Below the pieces are notes generated by a model. The model had not been told where the DNA came from. It did not search any database and saw only the letters and a program-made list of their open reading frames with translations. A stretch of DNA of 36,270 nucleotides from Gammaproteobacteria bacterium (GTDB lineage Bacteria; Pseudomonadota; Gammaproteobacteria; Berkiellales; Berkiellaceae). The stretch is taken from contig JABDCK010000014.1 in assembly GCA_013288185.1 (NCBI GenBank), positions 1 to 36,270 on the forward strand, in the 5' to 3' direction. Shown in pieces: positions 17,665 through 25,861 of this stretch. The translations under genes and the position numbers were made by a program. The first letter of the stretch is position 1, and every line of letters begins with the position of its first letter.

Positions 17665-18878
17665 ATAAAACACAAGCATGGATTGCCAGAGAAAACCAAT
17701 ATTGTGCGCAAAATTATTATCCCATTGAGGTAGTGTTAGCGAAAGGTAAAGATGTATGGTTATGGGATATTAAAGGCAAACGTTATTTGGATATGATGTC
17801 TGCGTATTCTGCAGTGAGCTTTGGGCATTCTAATGTGCGATTAATAAAAGTATTAAAAGAACAAAGTGAGACGCTCTGCGTTACTTCCCGTGCCTTTCAT
17901 GTGAATATGCTGGCGCCATTTTTAGAAAAATTATGCACGCTCAGTGGCATGGATATGGCATTGCCCATGAATACCGGCGTAGAAGCGGTAGAAACGGCCA
18001 TTAAAGCCGCGCGGCGTTGGGGCTATGAAAAAAAGGGCATTCCGGATAATCAAGCCCAGATTATTGTAGCCAAGAATAATTTCCATGGTCGCACGCTCAG
18101 TGTTATTAGTTTTTCATCGGAGGCCGCGTATAAAGCCCATTTTGGACCTTTAACGCCAGGATTTGTTGAGATCCCTTTTGGCGATGTTGCTGCGTTAAAA
18201 AAAGCCATCACTCCCAAGACCTGTGCTTTTTTAGTGGAGCCTATTCAAGGAGAGGCGGGGATACAAATCCCACCACCCGGTTGGTTGCGTGCTTGTCAGG
18301 AATGTTGTAATGATAATAATGTTCTTTTTATTTTAGATGAAGTGCAATCTGGCTTAGGGCGCACGGGCAAAATGTTTGCTTTTGAGCATGAAGCGGTTAA
18401 ACCAGATGGTTTAATTTTAGGTAAAGCATTGGGCGGTGGTATTTTGCCGGTATCGGTTTTTTTAGCGAGAAAAGAGGTGATGGAGGGCTTCACCCCCGGC
18501 AGTCATGGTTCCACCTTTGGCGGCAATCCTTTGGCAGCGCGTATTGGCTTGGAAGTGTTAACCATGCTAGAAACAGAAGATTATATTGCGCGCAGTCGCA
18601 TCCTAGGAGAAGAATTATTGCAGGCATTGCAAGCCCTTAAACAAGATTGCATTGTGGAGGTAAGAGGCAAAGGATTGTGGGTGGGGGTGGAAATCGATAC
18701 GCAAAAAGTCAGTGCACGCAAAGTTTGTCAAGCACTGATGCACCAAGGGGTGCTTTCTAAAGAAGCGCATGAGTCCGTGATTCGTTTTTCGCCGCCTTTC
18801 ACTATTGATTCTCAGACGCTTCAATGGGCCGTGGCGCAATTTTCTAAAGCTTTGGATATTGCTTGCAAACATTCCTGA
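17661..18878 (+). CDS. rocD: Ornithine-oxo-acid aminotransferase
   Basis: A 405-aa class III PLP aminotransferase. Key features are 'MNTGVEAVETAIKAARRWGY' (103-122), 'FHGRT' (141-145), 'EPIQGEAG' (193-200), D226 in 'ILDEVQSGLGRTG', the PLP lysine K255 in 'LILGKALGGG', and 'GSTFGGNPLA'. The N-terminus resembles ornithine aminotransferase rather than acetylornithine aminotransferase ('YYPIEVVLAKGKDVWLWD'). It converts ornithine and 2-oxoglutarate to glutamate semialdehyde and glutamate. Coupled to rocF by an ATGA overlap; the 3' end overlaps the convergent flavoprotein gene by 58 bp. Confidence 0.93.
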   Translation: MNKTQAWIARENQYCAQNYYPIEVVLAKGKDVWLWDIKGKRYLDMMSAYSAVSFGHSNVRLIKVLKEQSETLCVTSRAFHVNMLAPFLEKLCTLSGMDMALPMNTGVEAVETAIKAARRWGYEKKGIPDNQAQIIVAKNNFHGRTLSVISFSSEAAYKAHFGPLTPGFVEIPFGDVAALKKAITPKTCAFLVEPIQGEAGIQIPPPGWLRACQECCNDNNVLFILDEVQSGLGRTGKMFAFEHEAVKPDGLILGKALGGGILPVSVFLARKEVMEGFTPGSHGSTFGGNPLAARIGLEVLTMLETEDYIARSRILGEELLQALQALKQDCIVEVRGKGLWVGVEIDTQKVSARKVCQALMHQGVLSKEAHESVIRFSPPFTIDSQTLQWAVAQFSKALDIACKHS

Positions 18879-19996
18879 CGGGCAGCAGTTTGTGTGCCAG
18901 TCAGCGCATACCCCCGCAAAACATCCTGATGGTCATAAAATAATCCTTTAATATTCAAACCCTCTTTTTCAAAATGCCATTGTCCTTCAATGTGGATTGA
19001 TGGCGGAAAAAGGATAACTGGCAGAGAACTCAGTTTTAAAACAATGGGTGCCAAGGGTAAGGTAAGTGCTGTGGGCTTGCCGCATAACGTTTGCGCCAAA
19101 CAACGGGCGGATTGTAATAATGGCGCGACAAATTGCAAACATTTTCCGTTAATTTCAGCGCAATCTCCCAGCGCATAAATGTGGGGATGAGAGGTTTGTA
19201 AAAATCTATCTACCACAATCCCGGAATTAACCGCAAGCGACGCTTTTTGCGCAAGTGACACATTGGCTTGCAAGCCAATTGCGGATAATAAGGTTTTAGT
19301 ATTAAGTTGCACCCCATTGGATAACTCTAAGGCGAGATTCTCTTTATGCATAATTGCATTGGATAATACGGTTTGCGTATGCCATTGCACGCCTCTCATA
19401 CTTAACGCTTGCTGGATTGCTTCTCCAACGGGTGGTGGCGCAAATGCACTTAAGGGATAAGCATCAGGCGTAATAATATGAAGTGGGGTTTCCGATTCTG
19501 CAAAATCATGTGCAAACTCGCAACCTACCAGACCACTTCCTAAAATGGTGAGGGGCATTTTATCCTCAAAATTTCTCATAAATGTGGTATAGTCTGCAAG
19601 ATTGTTGATGCGGTAATGATGAATATCTGCTAATAATGGCAAAGGGCGTGGAATCGCGCCTAGTGCTAATACCAATTGGCTAAAAGTAAGTGTTTCAGGT
19701 CCCACCGGTGTTTGCAGGAAAATTTGTTGCAAAGCGGTATCAATATGCTGAACACTGGTTTGGGTATAAATGGTGGCATTCAATTGCGCACGCATGGTAT
19801 CCACAGGAGTAATAATTAAATTTTGCGGTGTTTTACCTTGGCTTAATGCCGTTGATAACATGGGTTTTGAATAAAAATGCCCTTCATCTTGTGTGATTAA
19901 TACTAAAGGTACCGTAGGGTTGATTTTACGGGTTTCTTTGGCTAGGTTATACCCGGCAAGGCCTGTGCCAATAATAACAATAGAGTTTAAAGTCAT
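18821..19996 (-). CDS. FAD-dependent reductase, rubredoxin-NAD(+) reductase-like
   Basis: A 391-aa two-dinucleotide-fold flavoprotein. The FAD motif 'IVIIGTGLAGYNLAKE' (6-21) is followed by 'YSKPMLSTALSQGK', 'LVLALGAIPR' (~109-118), the NAD-binding 'LTILGSGLVGCEFAHD' (~149-164) and 'IYALGDCAEI' (~271-280). The 'YSKPMLS' segment and the C-terminal domain resemble rubredoxin reductases. In Pseudomonas this gene lies near ubiA. The electron partner is unknown, as no rubredoxin is encoded in the window. Its ATG is 1 bp from that of the divergent ubiA, and its end overlaps rocD by 58 bp. Confidence 0.85.
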   Translation of the reverse strand: MTLNSIVIIGTGLAGYNLAKETRKINPTVPLVLITQDEGHFYSKPMLSTALSQGKTPQNLIITPVDTMRAQLNATIYTQTSVQHIDTALQQIFLQTPVGPETLTFSQLVLALGAIPRPLPLLADIHHYRINNLADYTTFMRNFEDKMPLTILGSGLVGCEFAHDFAESETPLHIITPDAYPLSAFAPPPVGEAIQQALSMRGVQWHTQTVLSNAIMHKENLALELSNGVQLNTKTLLSAIGLQANVSLAQKASLAVNSGIVVDRFLQTSHPHIYALGDCAEINGKCLQFVAPLLQSARCLAQTLCGKPTALTLPLAPIVLKLSSLPVILFPPSIHIEGQWHFEKEGLNIKGLFYDHQDVLRGYALTGTQTAARQECLQAISKALENCATAH

Positions 19997-19997
19997 A

Positions 19998-20843
19998 ATG
20001 CAAACTAATATTCAGGAAAAACACATTCCACCATTTTATCATAACTGGGCTTTGCTCATGCGTTTGCATCAGCCGATTGGGACTTTTCTTTTATTATGGC
20101 CCACATTGGCCGCATTATGGTTGGCATCTGATGGTCATCCTTCCCCCCCTATAGTCTTGATATTTATTCTGGGAACCGTGGTGATGCGATCCGCTGGCTG
20201 TGTGGCCAATGATTTGGCAGATCAGCGTTTTGATGCTTATGTGCAAAGAACGCAACATAGACCTTTAGTAACCGGAAAAGTCTCACGACAGGAAGCTAAA
20301 TGGCTGTTGGGTGGCTTATTAATGATTGCTTTTATGCTTGTTTGTTTTACTAATTTTTTTACAGTCATATTATCCTTTGTGGGGGTTGGGTTGGCGCTCC
20401 TTTATCCTTTCATGAAACGTTATACGCATTTTCCGCAAGTGATATTAGGTGCGGCATATGCATGGTCCATTCCTATGGCGTATGCCGCTCAAACGCAAAC
20501 ATTACCCTTGTCTTGTTGGATACTCTATTTTTCAACCCTTTTATTTACCATTGCGTATGATACGCTGTATGCGATGGTTGATAGAGAGGATGATAAAAAA
20601 ATTGGGATTAAATCTACGGCTATTTTATTTGGCCGATATGACAAAATTATTATCCTGCTATTACAGTTAAGTGCCTTGGGTTTGTGGTTACTGTTGAGTG
20701 GGTTTTGGGTGCTTACCGCTGGTATATTGATAGGATATCAACAATGGTTAATCCGCCAGCGTGAACGAGAGGCTTGCTTTAAAGCTTTTTTAAATAACCA
20801 ATGGGTTAGTTTGATTTTCTTTCTAAGCATTCTCGTAAAGTAG
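19998..20843 (+). CDS. ubiA: 4-hydroxybenzoate octaprenyltransferase
   Basis: A 281-aa polytopic prenyltransferase that attaches the polyprenyl tail to 4-hydroxybenzoate in ubiquinone synthesis at the inner membrane. The first Asp-rich motif is 'NDLADQRFDAYVQRT..RPL' and the second 'YDTLYAMVDREDDKKIG'. The start matches UbiA ('LMRLHQPIGTFLLLWPT') from the ATG at 19998; a longer in-frame start runs antisense through the flavoprotein gene. The C-terminus 'ACFKAFLNNQWVSL' is typical, so the 38-bp overlap with znuA is real. No ubiC is present next to it. Confidence 0.95.
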   Translation: MQTNIQEKHIPPFYHNWALLMRLHQPIGTFLLLWPTLAALWLASDGHPSPPIVLIFILGTVVMRSAGCVANDLADQRFDAYVQRTQHRPLVTGKVSRQEAKWLLGGLLMIAFMLVCFTNFFTVILSFVGVGLALLYPFMKRYTHFPQVILGAAYAWSIPMAYAAQTQTLPLSCWILYFSTLLFTIAYDTLYAMVDREDDKKIGIKSTAILFGRYDKIIILLLQLSALGLWLLLSGFWVLTAGILIGYQQWLIRQREREACFKAFLNNQWVSLIFFLSILVK

Positions 20844-21711
20844 TGCCCATTTGAACTAAAGTTTTAGCATAATTTTCTGGCCCCGGCGGGAAGCGGGTGC
20901 CGAGAGGATCTAATTCTGCAATCTTGACCGAAAGTGAACCTAATTGCTGCGTCATATTATCATTAAATTCTGTTTCCCGAAAAACGCAATGTACATGATG
21001 GTCTTTAATTAATGTTTTGATAACGTTAAGACCGTTGGCGCTTAATGGTAGATGTGGGTTCACCATCATAGTGCCCACAGGATGCAAATCAAATTCTTTT
21101 TCAAAATATTGATAACCATCATGGTAAACCAAAAAAGGTTGTTTGTGCACCGGCGCTAATAGCGTTTGTAATTGCGTTTTAAGCGCCGCAATTTCTTTAG
21201 TTAATTTTTTGGCATTTTCTGCATATTGTTTAGCATGCAGGGGATCGGCTTTTGTTAAATAAGCACTGAGAGTGTTCACAAAGATTTGTGCATTATCCGT
21301 TGATAACCAAACATGCGGATCAACCGTGCCATGATCATGGCCAGCATGATCATGCCATTGACGTCCATGGCGTTGAGGGTATGTTTGTAAATGTGGAATA
21401 TCCAATACGGTGATAAGACCCAGTCGAGGTTGTACGGAATGGAGTGCTTTCACCATGAACAATTCCAAAGCAGGACCCACCCAGATAATTAAATCTGCTT
21501 GTTGTAATTGTTTCAAGGTGGAAGGCTTCAGCTGATACGTATGGGGTGAGGCGCCATCTGGAAGCAGTAATTGTGGTGTTGCCACACCCATCATCAGCCC
21601 TGCGACTAATGAATGCAGGGGTTTAAGGGTTACCACGACGCGAGGTGCCTGTGCATAGCTAAGCGTACTATAACCAAAAAGCAGAATTGCGAACACAAGT
21701 GTTAATCTCAT
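20806..21711 (-). CDS. znuA: Zinc ABC transporter, periplasmic zinc-binding protein
   Basis: A 301-aa cluster A-I solute-binding protein. The signal peptide is residues 1-20 (LTLVFAILLFGYSTLSYA, cut before QAP). Zinc ligands include H57 in 'DGASPHTYQ', a His-rich loop at ~115-127 (HGRQWHDHAGHDH), H133 in 'DPHVWLS', and later 'FLVYHDGYQYFE'. The His loop is typical of zinc rather than manganese binding. Divergent from znuCB across a 39-bp gap holding a perfect palindrome that overlaps this ATG. No Shine-Dalgarno is seen, so the mRNA may be nearly leaderless. Confidence 0.95.
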   Translation of the reverse strand: MRLTLVFAILLFGYSTLSYAQAPRVVVTLKPLHSLVAGLMMGVATPQLLLPDGASPHTYQLKPSTLKQLQQADLIIWVGPALELFMVKALHSVQPRLGLITVLDIPHLQTYPQRHGRQWHDHAGHDHGTVDPHVWLSTDNAQIFVNTLSAYLTKADPLHAKQYAENAKKLTKEIAALKTQLQTLLAPVHKQPFLVYHDGYQYFEKEFDLHPVGTMMVNPHLPLSANGLNVIKTLIKDHHVHCVFRETEFNDNMTQQLGSLSVKIAELDPLGTRFPPGPENYAKTLVQMGTTLRECLERKSN

Positions 21712-21730
21712 GTGGTAGAATTTACCACAT
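21710..21730. promoter_or_regulatory. Perfect 21-bp palindrome, candidate Zur operator
   Basis: ATGTGGTA (21710-21717), spacer GAATT, and TACCACAT (21723-21730) form a perfect 8-bp-arm palindrome between divergent znuA and znuCB, overlapping the znuA start codon. Position and size fit a Fur-family (Zur) dimer site repressing both units when zinc is plentiful. The sequence differs from the E. coli Zur box that I recall, so Zur binding is inferred from context. Confidence 0.65.
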
Positions 21731-21750
21731 TTACGACCAAGGTAAAAGTT

Positions 21751-22494
21751 ATGAGGCCAACCATTTCAGAGCCCCTCATTCAGGTAAAAGGGGTTTCTTT
21801 AACCGTAGGCAAGCGTCAAATTCTGCATAATGTGAATGTAGCGCTGATGTCCGGACAAATTATCTCCATTATTGGGCCCAATGGCGCCGGCAAAACCAGT
21901 CTTTTAAAGGTAATTATTGGGCTTGTGCAGCCCACGCAGGGCAAAGTCCGTCATGCGCGGGCTTTGCGGATTGGTTATATGCCGCAAAAACTGCACGTGG
22001 AACCTACTTTCCCATTAACCGTCAAACGTTTCTTACAATTGGGACAGCCTAAGGTTGACTTAGGCCCCATTTTGCAAGAAGTGGGGATTGCTGCGGTATT
22101 AGAGAGCCCCTTACAAGCAATTTCAGGTGGGGAATTGCAACGTGTTTTATTGGCCAGAGCGTTACTGCGGCAACCGGAATTATTAGTGTTGGATGAGCCT
22201 GCGCAGGGAGTTGATTTAATGGGGCAGGGTGAGCTTTATGACTTGATTGCAGGTATTCGTGATCGGCACCATTGTACTATTTTATTAGTTTCACATGATT
22301 TGAATGTGGTGATGGCGCAAACAGATATGGTTATCTGTTTAAACCAGCATGTTTGCTGTTCTGGGCACCCTGACAAAGTGAGCCGCGATCCGGCTTTTGC
22401 GGCTTTATTTGGCAGTATCGCGCAAAATTTAGCTTTTTATACGCATCGTCATGATCATCATCATGATGTGCATGGGGATGTTATTGATGAGTGA
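21751..22494 (+). CDS. znuC: Zinc ABC transporter, ATPase subunit
   Basis: A 247-aa ABC ATPase with Walker A GPNGAGKTS (42-50), signature 'ISGGELQRVLLARALL', Walker B 'LLVLDEPAQGVD', and the switch His in 'LLVSHDLNVVM'. The C-terminal tail (~230-243) is His-rich (THRHDHHHDVHGD), a typical zinc-handling feature of ZnuC. I start it at the ATG 21751, with AAGG 8 nt upstream. A GTG at 21712 would lie inside the palindrome. It overlaps znuB by 8 bp. Confidence 0.95.
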   Translation: MRPTISEPLIQVKGVSLTVGKRQILHNVNVALMSGQIISIIGPNGAGKTSLLKVIIGLVQPTQGKVRHARALRIGYMPQKLHVEPTFPLTVKRFLQLGQPKVDLGPILQEVGIAAVLESPLQAISGGELQRVLLARALLRQPELLVLDEPAQGVDLMGQGELYDLIAGIRDRHHCTILLVSHDLNVVMAQTDMVICLNQHVCCSGHPDKVSRDPAFAALFGSIAQNLAFYTHRHDHHHDVHGDVIDE

Positions 22495-23275
22495 ATATTG
22501 GCTATTGCCACCCTTGCTCGGCGGCATAGGGGTTGCCCTTATCGCAGGTCCTTTGGGGGCATTGATGGTGTGGCGGCGCTTAGCGTATTTTGGCGATACC
22601 TTATCGCACTCAGGGTTATTAGGCGTCACTTTAGCGTTAGCTTTGCACGTGAATATCACGCTGGGGGTTTGCGCTATTGCATTATTGGTTGCCGCCTTAT
22701 TGTTAAAATTACAAGCACGTATTCAAGTCGCCAGTGATACCTTATTAGGAATACTCTCGCATACTTTATTAGCAATAGGTTTGTTAGCCTTGGCGGCATT
22801 GGAAGAAGTGCGCGTGGATGTATTAGGTTTTCTGTATGGCGATATTTTAACGGTCAGTTGGCAGGATGTGGTGGTAATTTATCTGGGTGGCATTGTCGTT
22901 TTAGGATTACTTACACGGGTTTGGCAATCGTTACTCAGAATAACCGTACATGCAGAATTGGCCCAAGTAGAGGGCGTTGCTATTGCTAAAGTGCAGGCGG
23001 TTTATACCTGTTTATTAGCCATCGTGGTGGCGGTTGCGATTAAAATTGTGGGTGTATTATTAATTACGGCGTTATTAATTATTCCTGCCGCAAGTGCAAG
23101 ACCGTGGGCGCAGAGCCCAGAACAAATGGCTGTTTTTGCTAGCCTTTTTGGCGCAATAGCGGTTGCCATGGGGCTGGCGGCTTCCAATTTTTGGGATGTT
23201 CCTGCCGGGCCTGCCATGGTAGTGGTGGCAGCGGGGATCTTAGTTTTAACAGTAATAAGTAGATCAACTAAATAG
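22487..23275 (+). CDS. znuB: Zinc ABC transporter, membrane permease
   Basis: A 262-aa polytopic permease of the ABC-3 family. Features include 'GALMVWRRLAYFGDTLSHSGLLG' near the N-terminus, 'GILSHTLLAIGLLALA', 'VLGFLYGDIL', and 'VKIVGVLLITALLIIPAA'-like helices in the C-terminal half. The start at 22487 (MSEYWLLPP) overlaps the end of znuC. The longer in-frame start merely translates the His-coding repeats of znuC in another frame. It forms the zinc channel with ZnuC and ZnuA. Confidence 0.94.
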   Translation: MSEYWLLPPLLGGIGVALIAGPLGALMVWRRLAYFGDTLSHSGLLGVTLALALHVNITLGVCAIALLVAALLLKLQARIQVASDTLLGILSHTLLAIGLLALAALEEVRVDVLGFLYGDILTVSWQDVVVIYLGGIVVLGLLTRVWQSLLRITVHAELAQVEGVAIAKVQAVYTCLLAIVVAVAIKIVGVLLITALLIIPAASARPWAQSPEQMAVFASLFGAIAVAMGLAASNFWDVPAGPAMVVVAAGILVLTVISRSTK

Positions 23276-23416
23276 ATTTCCTTGAGAAAATTAACTAATT
23301 TGTTTTGCAATGCTAAAAAGACCATGTTAGTGTTGAGAGTCTGGTAGTGTATTTTGAGGGGAAGCACACTAGAATATTATGGCAGTTCACAGTAGTTGTA
23401 GTAGGAGGAGACGGAT

Positions 23417-24694
23417 ATGGCAAATGTAGTAAAACAAATTTTAGGTGAAATAAAAGGATTGGCGCTTAACCAATTAAAAGGATGGAAGCCAGCGGATGCG
23501 CCTCCAACGGTGCGTGAGCTCGGTATGTCCTATGGGACGCTAGAGCGAGGTGGGGAATGTGTCGGCGCGTTTGTACCAGAAATGTATAATTTAGCCAATG
23601 CCCCAGAGGGTGGGTTGCTTGAGTGCCAAGTTGCAGAAAAACAATATGAAACCACAGAAGCATTCAAAGCTGCAAAACCTGAATTGTATGCACAATTGCA
23701 TCGTGCAGATGGCACACGTAAAACACCCTTTGAATTGGCCGTAGTGCCCATCAGTAATGTAGGCAAAGAAGCCATTGCTGCGGTAACCGCGCATACGCAA
23801 AAAGAATATTACTACCGTCGTGATAATGCTTTAGCATTACCCGTTGCGGTTTCTAAATATCGCATTGAGCCAGATTATCTCAAGAATATTGAAGCGAGTG
23901 GTTTGAAATTGACTGGCATTTATGTAGAAAAAATTAATATTGATAATCCTATTGATAAATTGAGTAAGCGAGAAATTGTTTTCCACTATGCGGGTCTTTG
24001 GGCTTCTTTCTTATTAACGGTGAGTGCTTCTGCTGCATTGACGTTAGCAGGAATTATCAGTCCTGTAGTCGCAGGATTAGCCATAACCGGGATGTTTATT
24101 GCCAAGAAAACGGTTTCTGACTTTGCCATGTTTGATTTAGCGGAAGGGCTAACGCGTTATAGCGGTTGGTTATTGTATACGCCCTGGAAATCGAAAGACG
24201 GCTATAAATTTAACTTTGTTAATTCCGTTAAGACTTTGGCTAAATTGGCAGGCTTAGGCGTGGCGATTTATTTTGCTGCCGTTGGAGCGTTTGCGGGTAT
24301 CATGGCTTTACCGTGGGTTGCAGGCGCAGGCATGGCAGCAGCACAATTAGGTTTTGCTGGGTTTTTTGCTACGCTCGCTGGATTGACTACTTTGGTCGGT
24401 GGACTTTTCACGCAAAGCTTTTTTTGGAATTTGAGCTTTGTAGATAATCAAGTGAACGTAACCAAAGAAATGGCAGATGCACTTCCTACTGCACAGTCTG
24501 TGATAAAAGAGAATATACTTGTGCAATTGGAAGAAATACTTAAACCTGTTAAAGAAGCAGCCAATGAACATCATATTAAAGCAGATGCTAAAGTATGGTT
24601 AACCGCGGCGGCAGCTGCTTTTGCAACCAATCCGGATAAAAAAGGATTATTGGAGCAAGTGGCAGCAAAAGCTTCGAGTGGCATGAAGCTATAA
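23417..24694 (+). CDS. Membrane protein of unknown family, paralog 1
   Basis: A 425-aa protein I do not recognise. Residues 1-185 are polar, with distinctive blocks 'VPEMYNLANAP' (53-63), 'PFELAVVP' (104-111) and 'KEYYYRRDNALALPV' (129-143). Hydrophobic stretches follow at ~192-229 and ~273-331, probably two hairpins. Between them is 'FDLAEGLTRYSGWLLYTPWK' (239-258), and afterwards 'FFWNLSFVDNQ' (335-345). A helical C-terminal ~80 residues has no counterpart in paralog 2. AGGAGGAG lies before the ATG. The blocks recur in the same order in the next gene, so this is a tandem duplication. Position next to a SNARE-like gene suggests a host-membrane role, which is inference only. Confidence 0.75.
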   Translation: MANVVKQILGEIKGLALNQLKGWKPADAPPTVRELGMSYGTLERGGECVGAFVPEMYNLANAPEGGLLECQVAEKQYETTEAFKAAKPELYAQLHRADGTRKTPFELAVVPISNVGKEAIAAVTAHTQKEYYYRRDNALALPVAVSKYRIEPDYLKNIEASGLKLTGIYVEKINIDNPIDKLSKREIVFHYAGLWASFLLTVSASAALTLAGIISPVVAGLAITGMFIAKKTVSDFAMFDLAEGLTRYSGWLLYTPWKSKDGYKFNFVNSVKTLAKLAGLGVAIYFAAVGAFAGIMALPWVAGAGMAAAQLGFAGFFATLAGLTTLVGGLFTQSFFWNLSFVDNQVNVTKEMADALPTAQSVIKENILVQLEEILKPVKEAANEHHIKADAKVWLTAAAAAFATNPDKKGLLEQVAAKASSGMKL

Positions 24695-24697
24695 AGC

Positions 24698-25807
24698 ATG
24701 GCTTTTAAGAAACTTCAAACTAAAATTCCCAAAAACGGCGCCCTTGGCGCCGTTTTTGCGTCATGGTTTGATATTGAGAATGCAGCGCCTCCCACGCGTT
24801 ATCTTTATATTGCGTATGTGCCGCTTTATTTTAAACAGGGTAACAAAATTACGCCGATAGGCAGTTTTATCCCGGAGCTTTATGAACTCGCCAATGCTCC
24901 AATGGGTTCATTGCAAAATCAACCGCCTGACAAATCTCCTTTTGAATTGGCCGTTGTCCCTTCATTACATGAGGCAGATATTGTAAAAAGGGTAAAGCAA
25001 GAGTATTACTATAGGCGCGATCATAAACTCGCCTTGCCAACCCCCATTTCTAAATTGCGCATTATCCCGGATTATCTTAAAAATCTCCCTATGGTAGTAG
25101 ATGAGAATGATGATACAGTGCAAGGATTGGTATTAAAGCAATCCAGTCCACCACGTGGTATTTATATTAATTTAAAAAACCCACCGGAAAAAGCATCCAC
25201 ATTAGAAAAGATTTTGCATTTTAGCGCCTGGTGGCTAGCCTGGCTTGTGACCTTAAGTGCCTCTTTTGTGATATTTGGCTCCCCTTGGGCAGTAGCGCTG
25301 GGTGCAATAGTTATGTATTTTGCAAAAATTACGGGCAATGAATTTGATATGTTTGATAAAGCGGAAGCGCTTTATAGAGATCTCAGTTGGATTTTTTATA
25401 TGCCTTGGAAGAGCAAAGCGGGGTTTAAATTTAGTTTACAGAATACGTTCATGACGCTCTGTAAATTAGCCACCTTAGCGATTGCTTCCTATTATGCATT
25501 TATGTTCATGTGGGAATATCTGTTGACGTTATCTGTGGGTTCAGTGATTGCCGGATTTTTTTCATTGATTGCAGGGTTAAGCACTTTTATTGGGGGCGCT
25601 GCAACGCAACGTTATTATTGGAATTTAAGTTTTTGTGATAATCAAATTGCAGTACCTCAAGAAAGTGGCCAAGCGCTTTTGGAAGTTTTTCAAACTTTTA
25701 AAACATTTACACCCGCATACGCACAAAAAAATGAAAAGCCAATGTTTACTAAAATATCCATGGAACCCCAAGCATCTTTTAAGCTGAATAAAATTTCAGT
25801 CTCTTGA
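24698..25807 (+). CDS. Membrane protein of unknown family, paralog 2
   Basis: A 369-aa paralog of the preceding protein, sharing 'IPELYELANAP' (58-68), 'PFELAVVP' (81-88), 'QEYYYRRDHKLALPTPISKL' (101-120), 'FDKAEALYRDLSWIFYMPWK' (219-238) and 'YYWNLSFCDNQ' (307-317). Hydrophobic stretches at ~176-208 and ~253-300 match. Its ATG follows the upstream stop by 3 nt with only a weak Shine-Dalgarno, so it should depend on re-initiation. Codons 12-20 contain a perfect terminator hairpin. Homology to paralog 1 begins near residue 29 ('AAPPT'), so a start beyond the hairpin would leave too little sequence; no in-frame ATG exists before residue 69. Confidence 0.72.
   Translation: MAFKKLQTKIPKNGALGAVFASWFDIENAAPPTRYLYIAYVPLYFKQGNKITPIGSFIPELYELANAPMGSLQNQPPDKSPFELAVVPSLHEADIVKRVKQEYYYRRDHKLALPTPISKLRIIPDYLKNLPMVVDENDDTVQGLVLKQSSPPRGIYINLKNPPEKASTLEKILHFSAWWLAWLVTLSASFVIFGSPWAVALGAIVMYFAKITGNEFDMFDKAEALYRDLSWIFYMPWKSKAGFKFSLQNTFMTLCKLATLAIASYYAFMFMWEYLLTLSVGSVIAGFFSLIAGLSTFIGGAATQRYYWNLSFCDNQIAVPQESGQALLEVFQTFKTFTPAYAQKNEKPMFTKISMEPQASFKLNKISVS
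24731..24757 (+). terminator. Perfect intrinsic terminator hairpin inside paralog 2
   Basis: AAAAACGGCGCC (24731-24742), loop CTT, GGCGCCGTTTTT (24746-24757). Seven GC-rich pairs are flanked by an A5/T5 pair tract, so it works as a terminator on either strand. It lies 37 bp after the stop of paralog 1 but within codons 12-20 of paralog 2. Ribosomes translating paralog 2 would prevent folding, which suggests translation-dependent read-through. Confidence 0.75.
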
Positions 25808-25832
25808 CAAAATTATTCTCTTTTGAATAAAT
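25804..25832 (+). promoter_or_regulatory. Candidate promoter of the SNARE-like gene
   Basis: A perfect TTGACA (25804-25809) overlaps the stop codon of paralog 2. A weak ATAAAT -10 follows at 25827-25832 after 17 bp. The start of transcription would lie near 25839, about 23 nt before the ATG at 25862, with AAAAGGGAG as Shine-Dalgarno. Confidence 0.4.
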
Positions 25833-25861
25833 GGTATTGTCTATGCAAAAGGGAGACTATT

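Noticed and set aside
19893-19997. Longer UbiA start
   Set aside because: It reads antisense through the FAD-binding region of the neighbouring flavoprotein; UbiA homology begins at the 19998 ATG.
22451-22486. Longer ZnuB start
   Set aside because: The extra residues (Met/Ile-rich) are the His-rich end of znuC in another frame.
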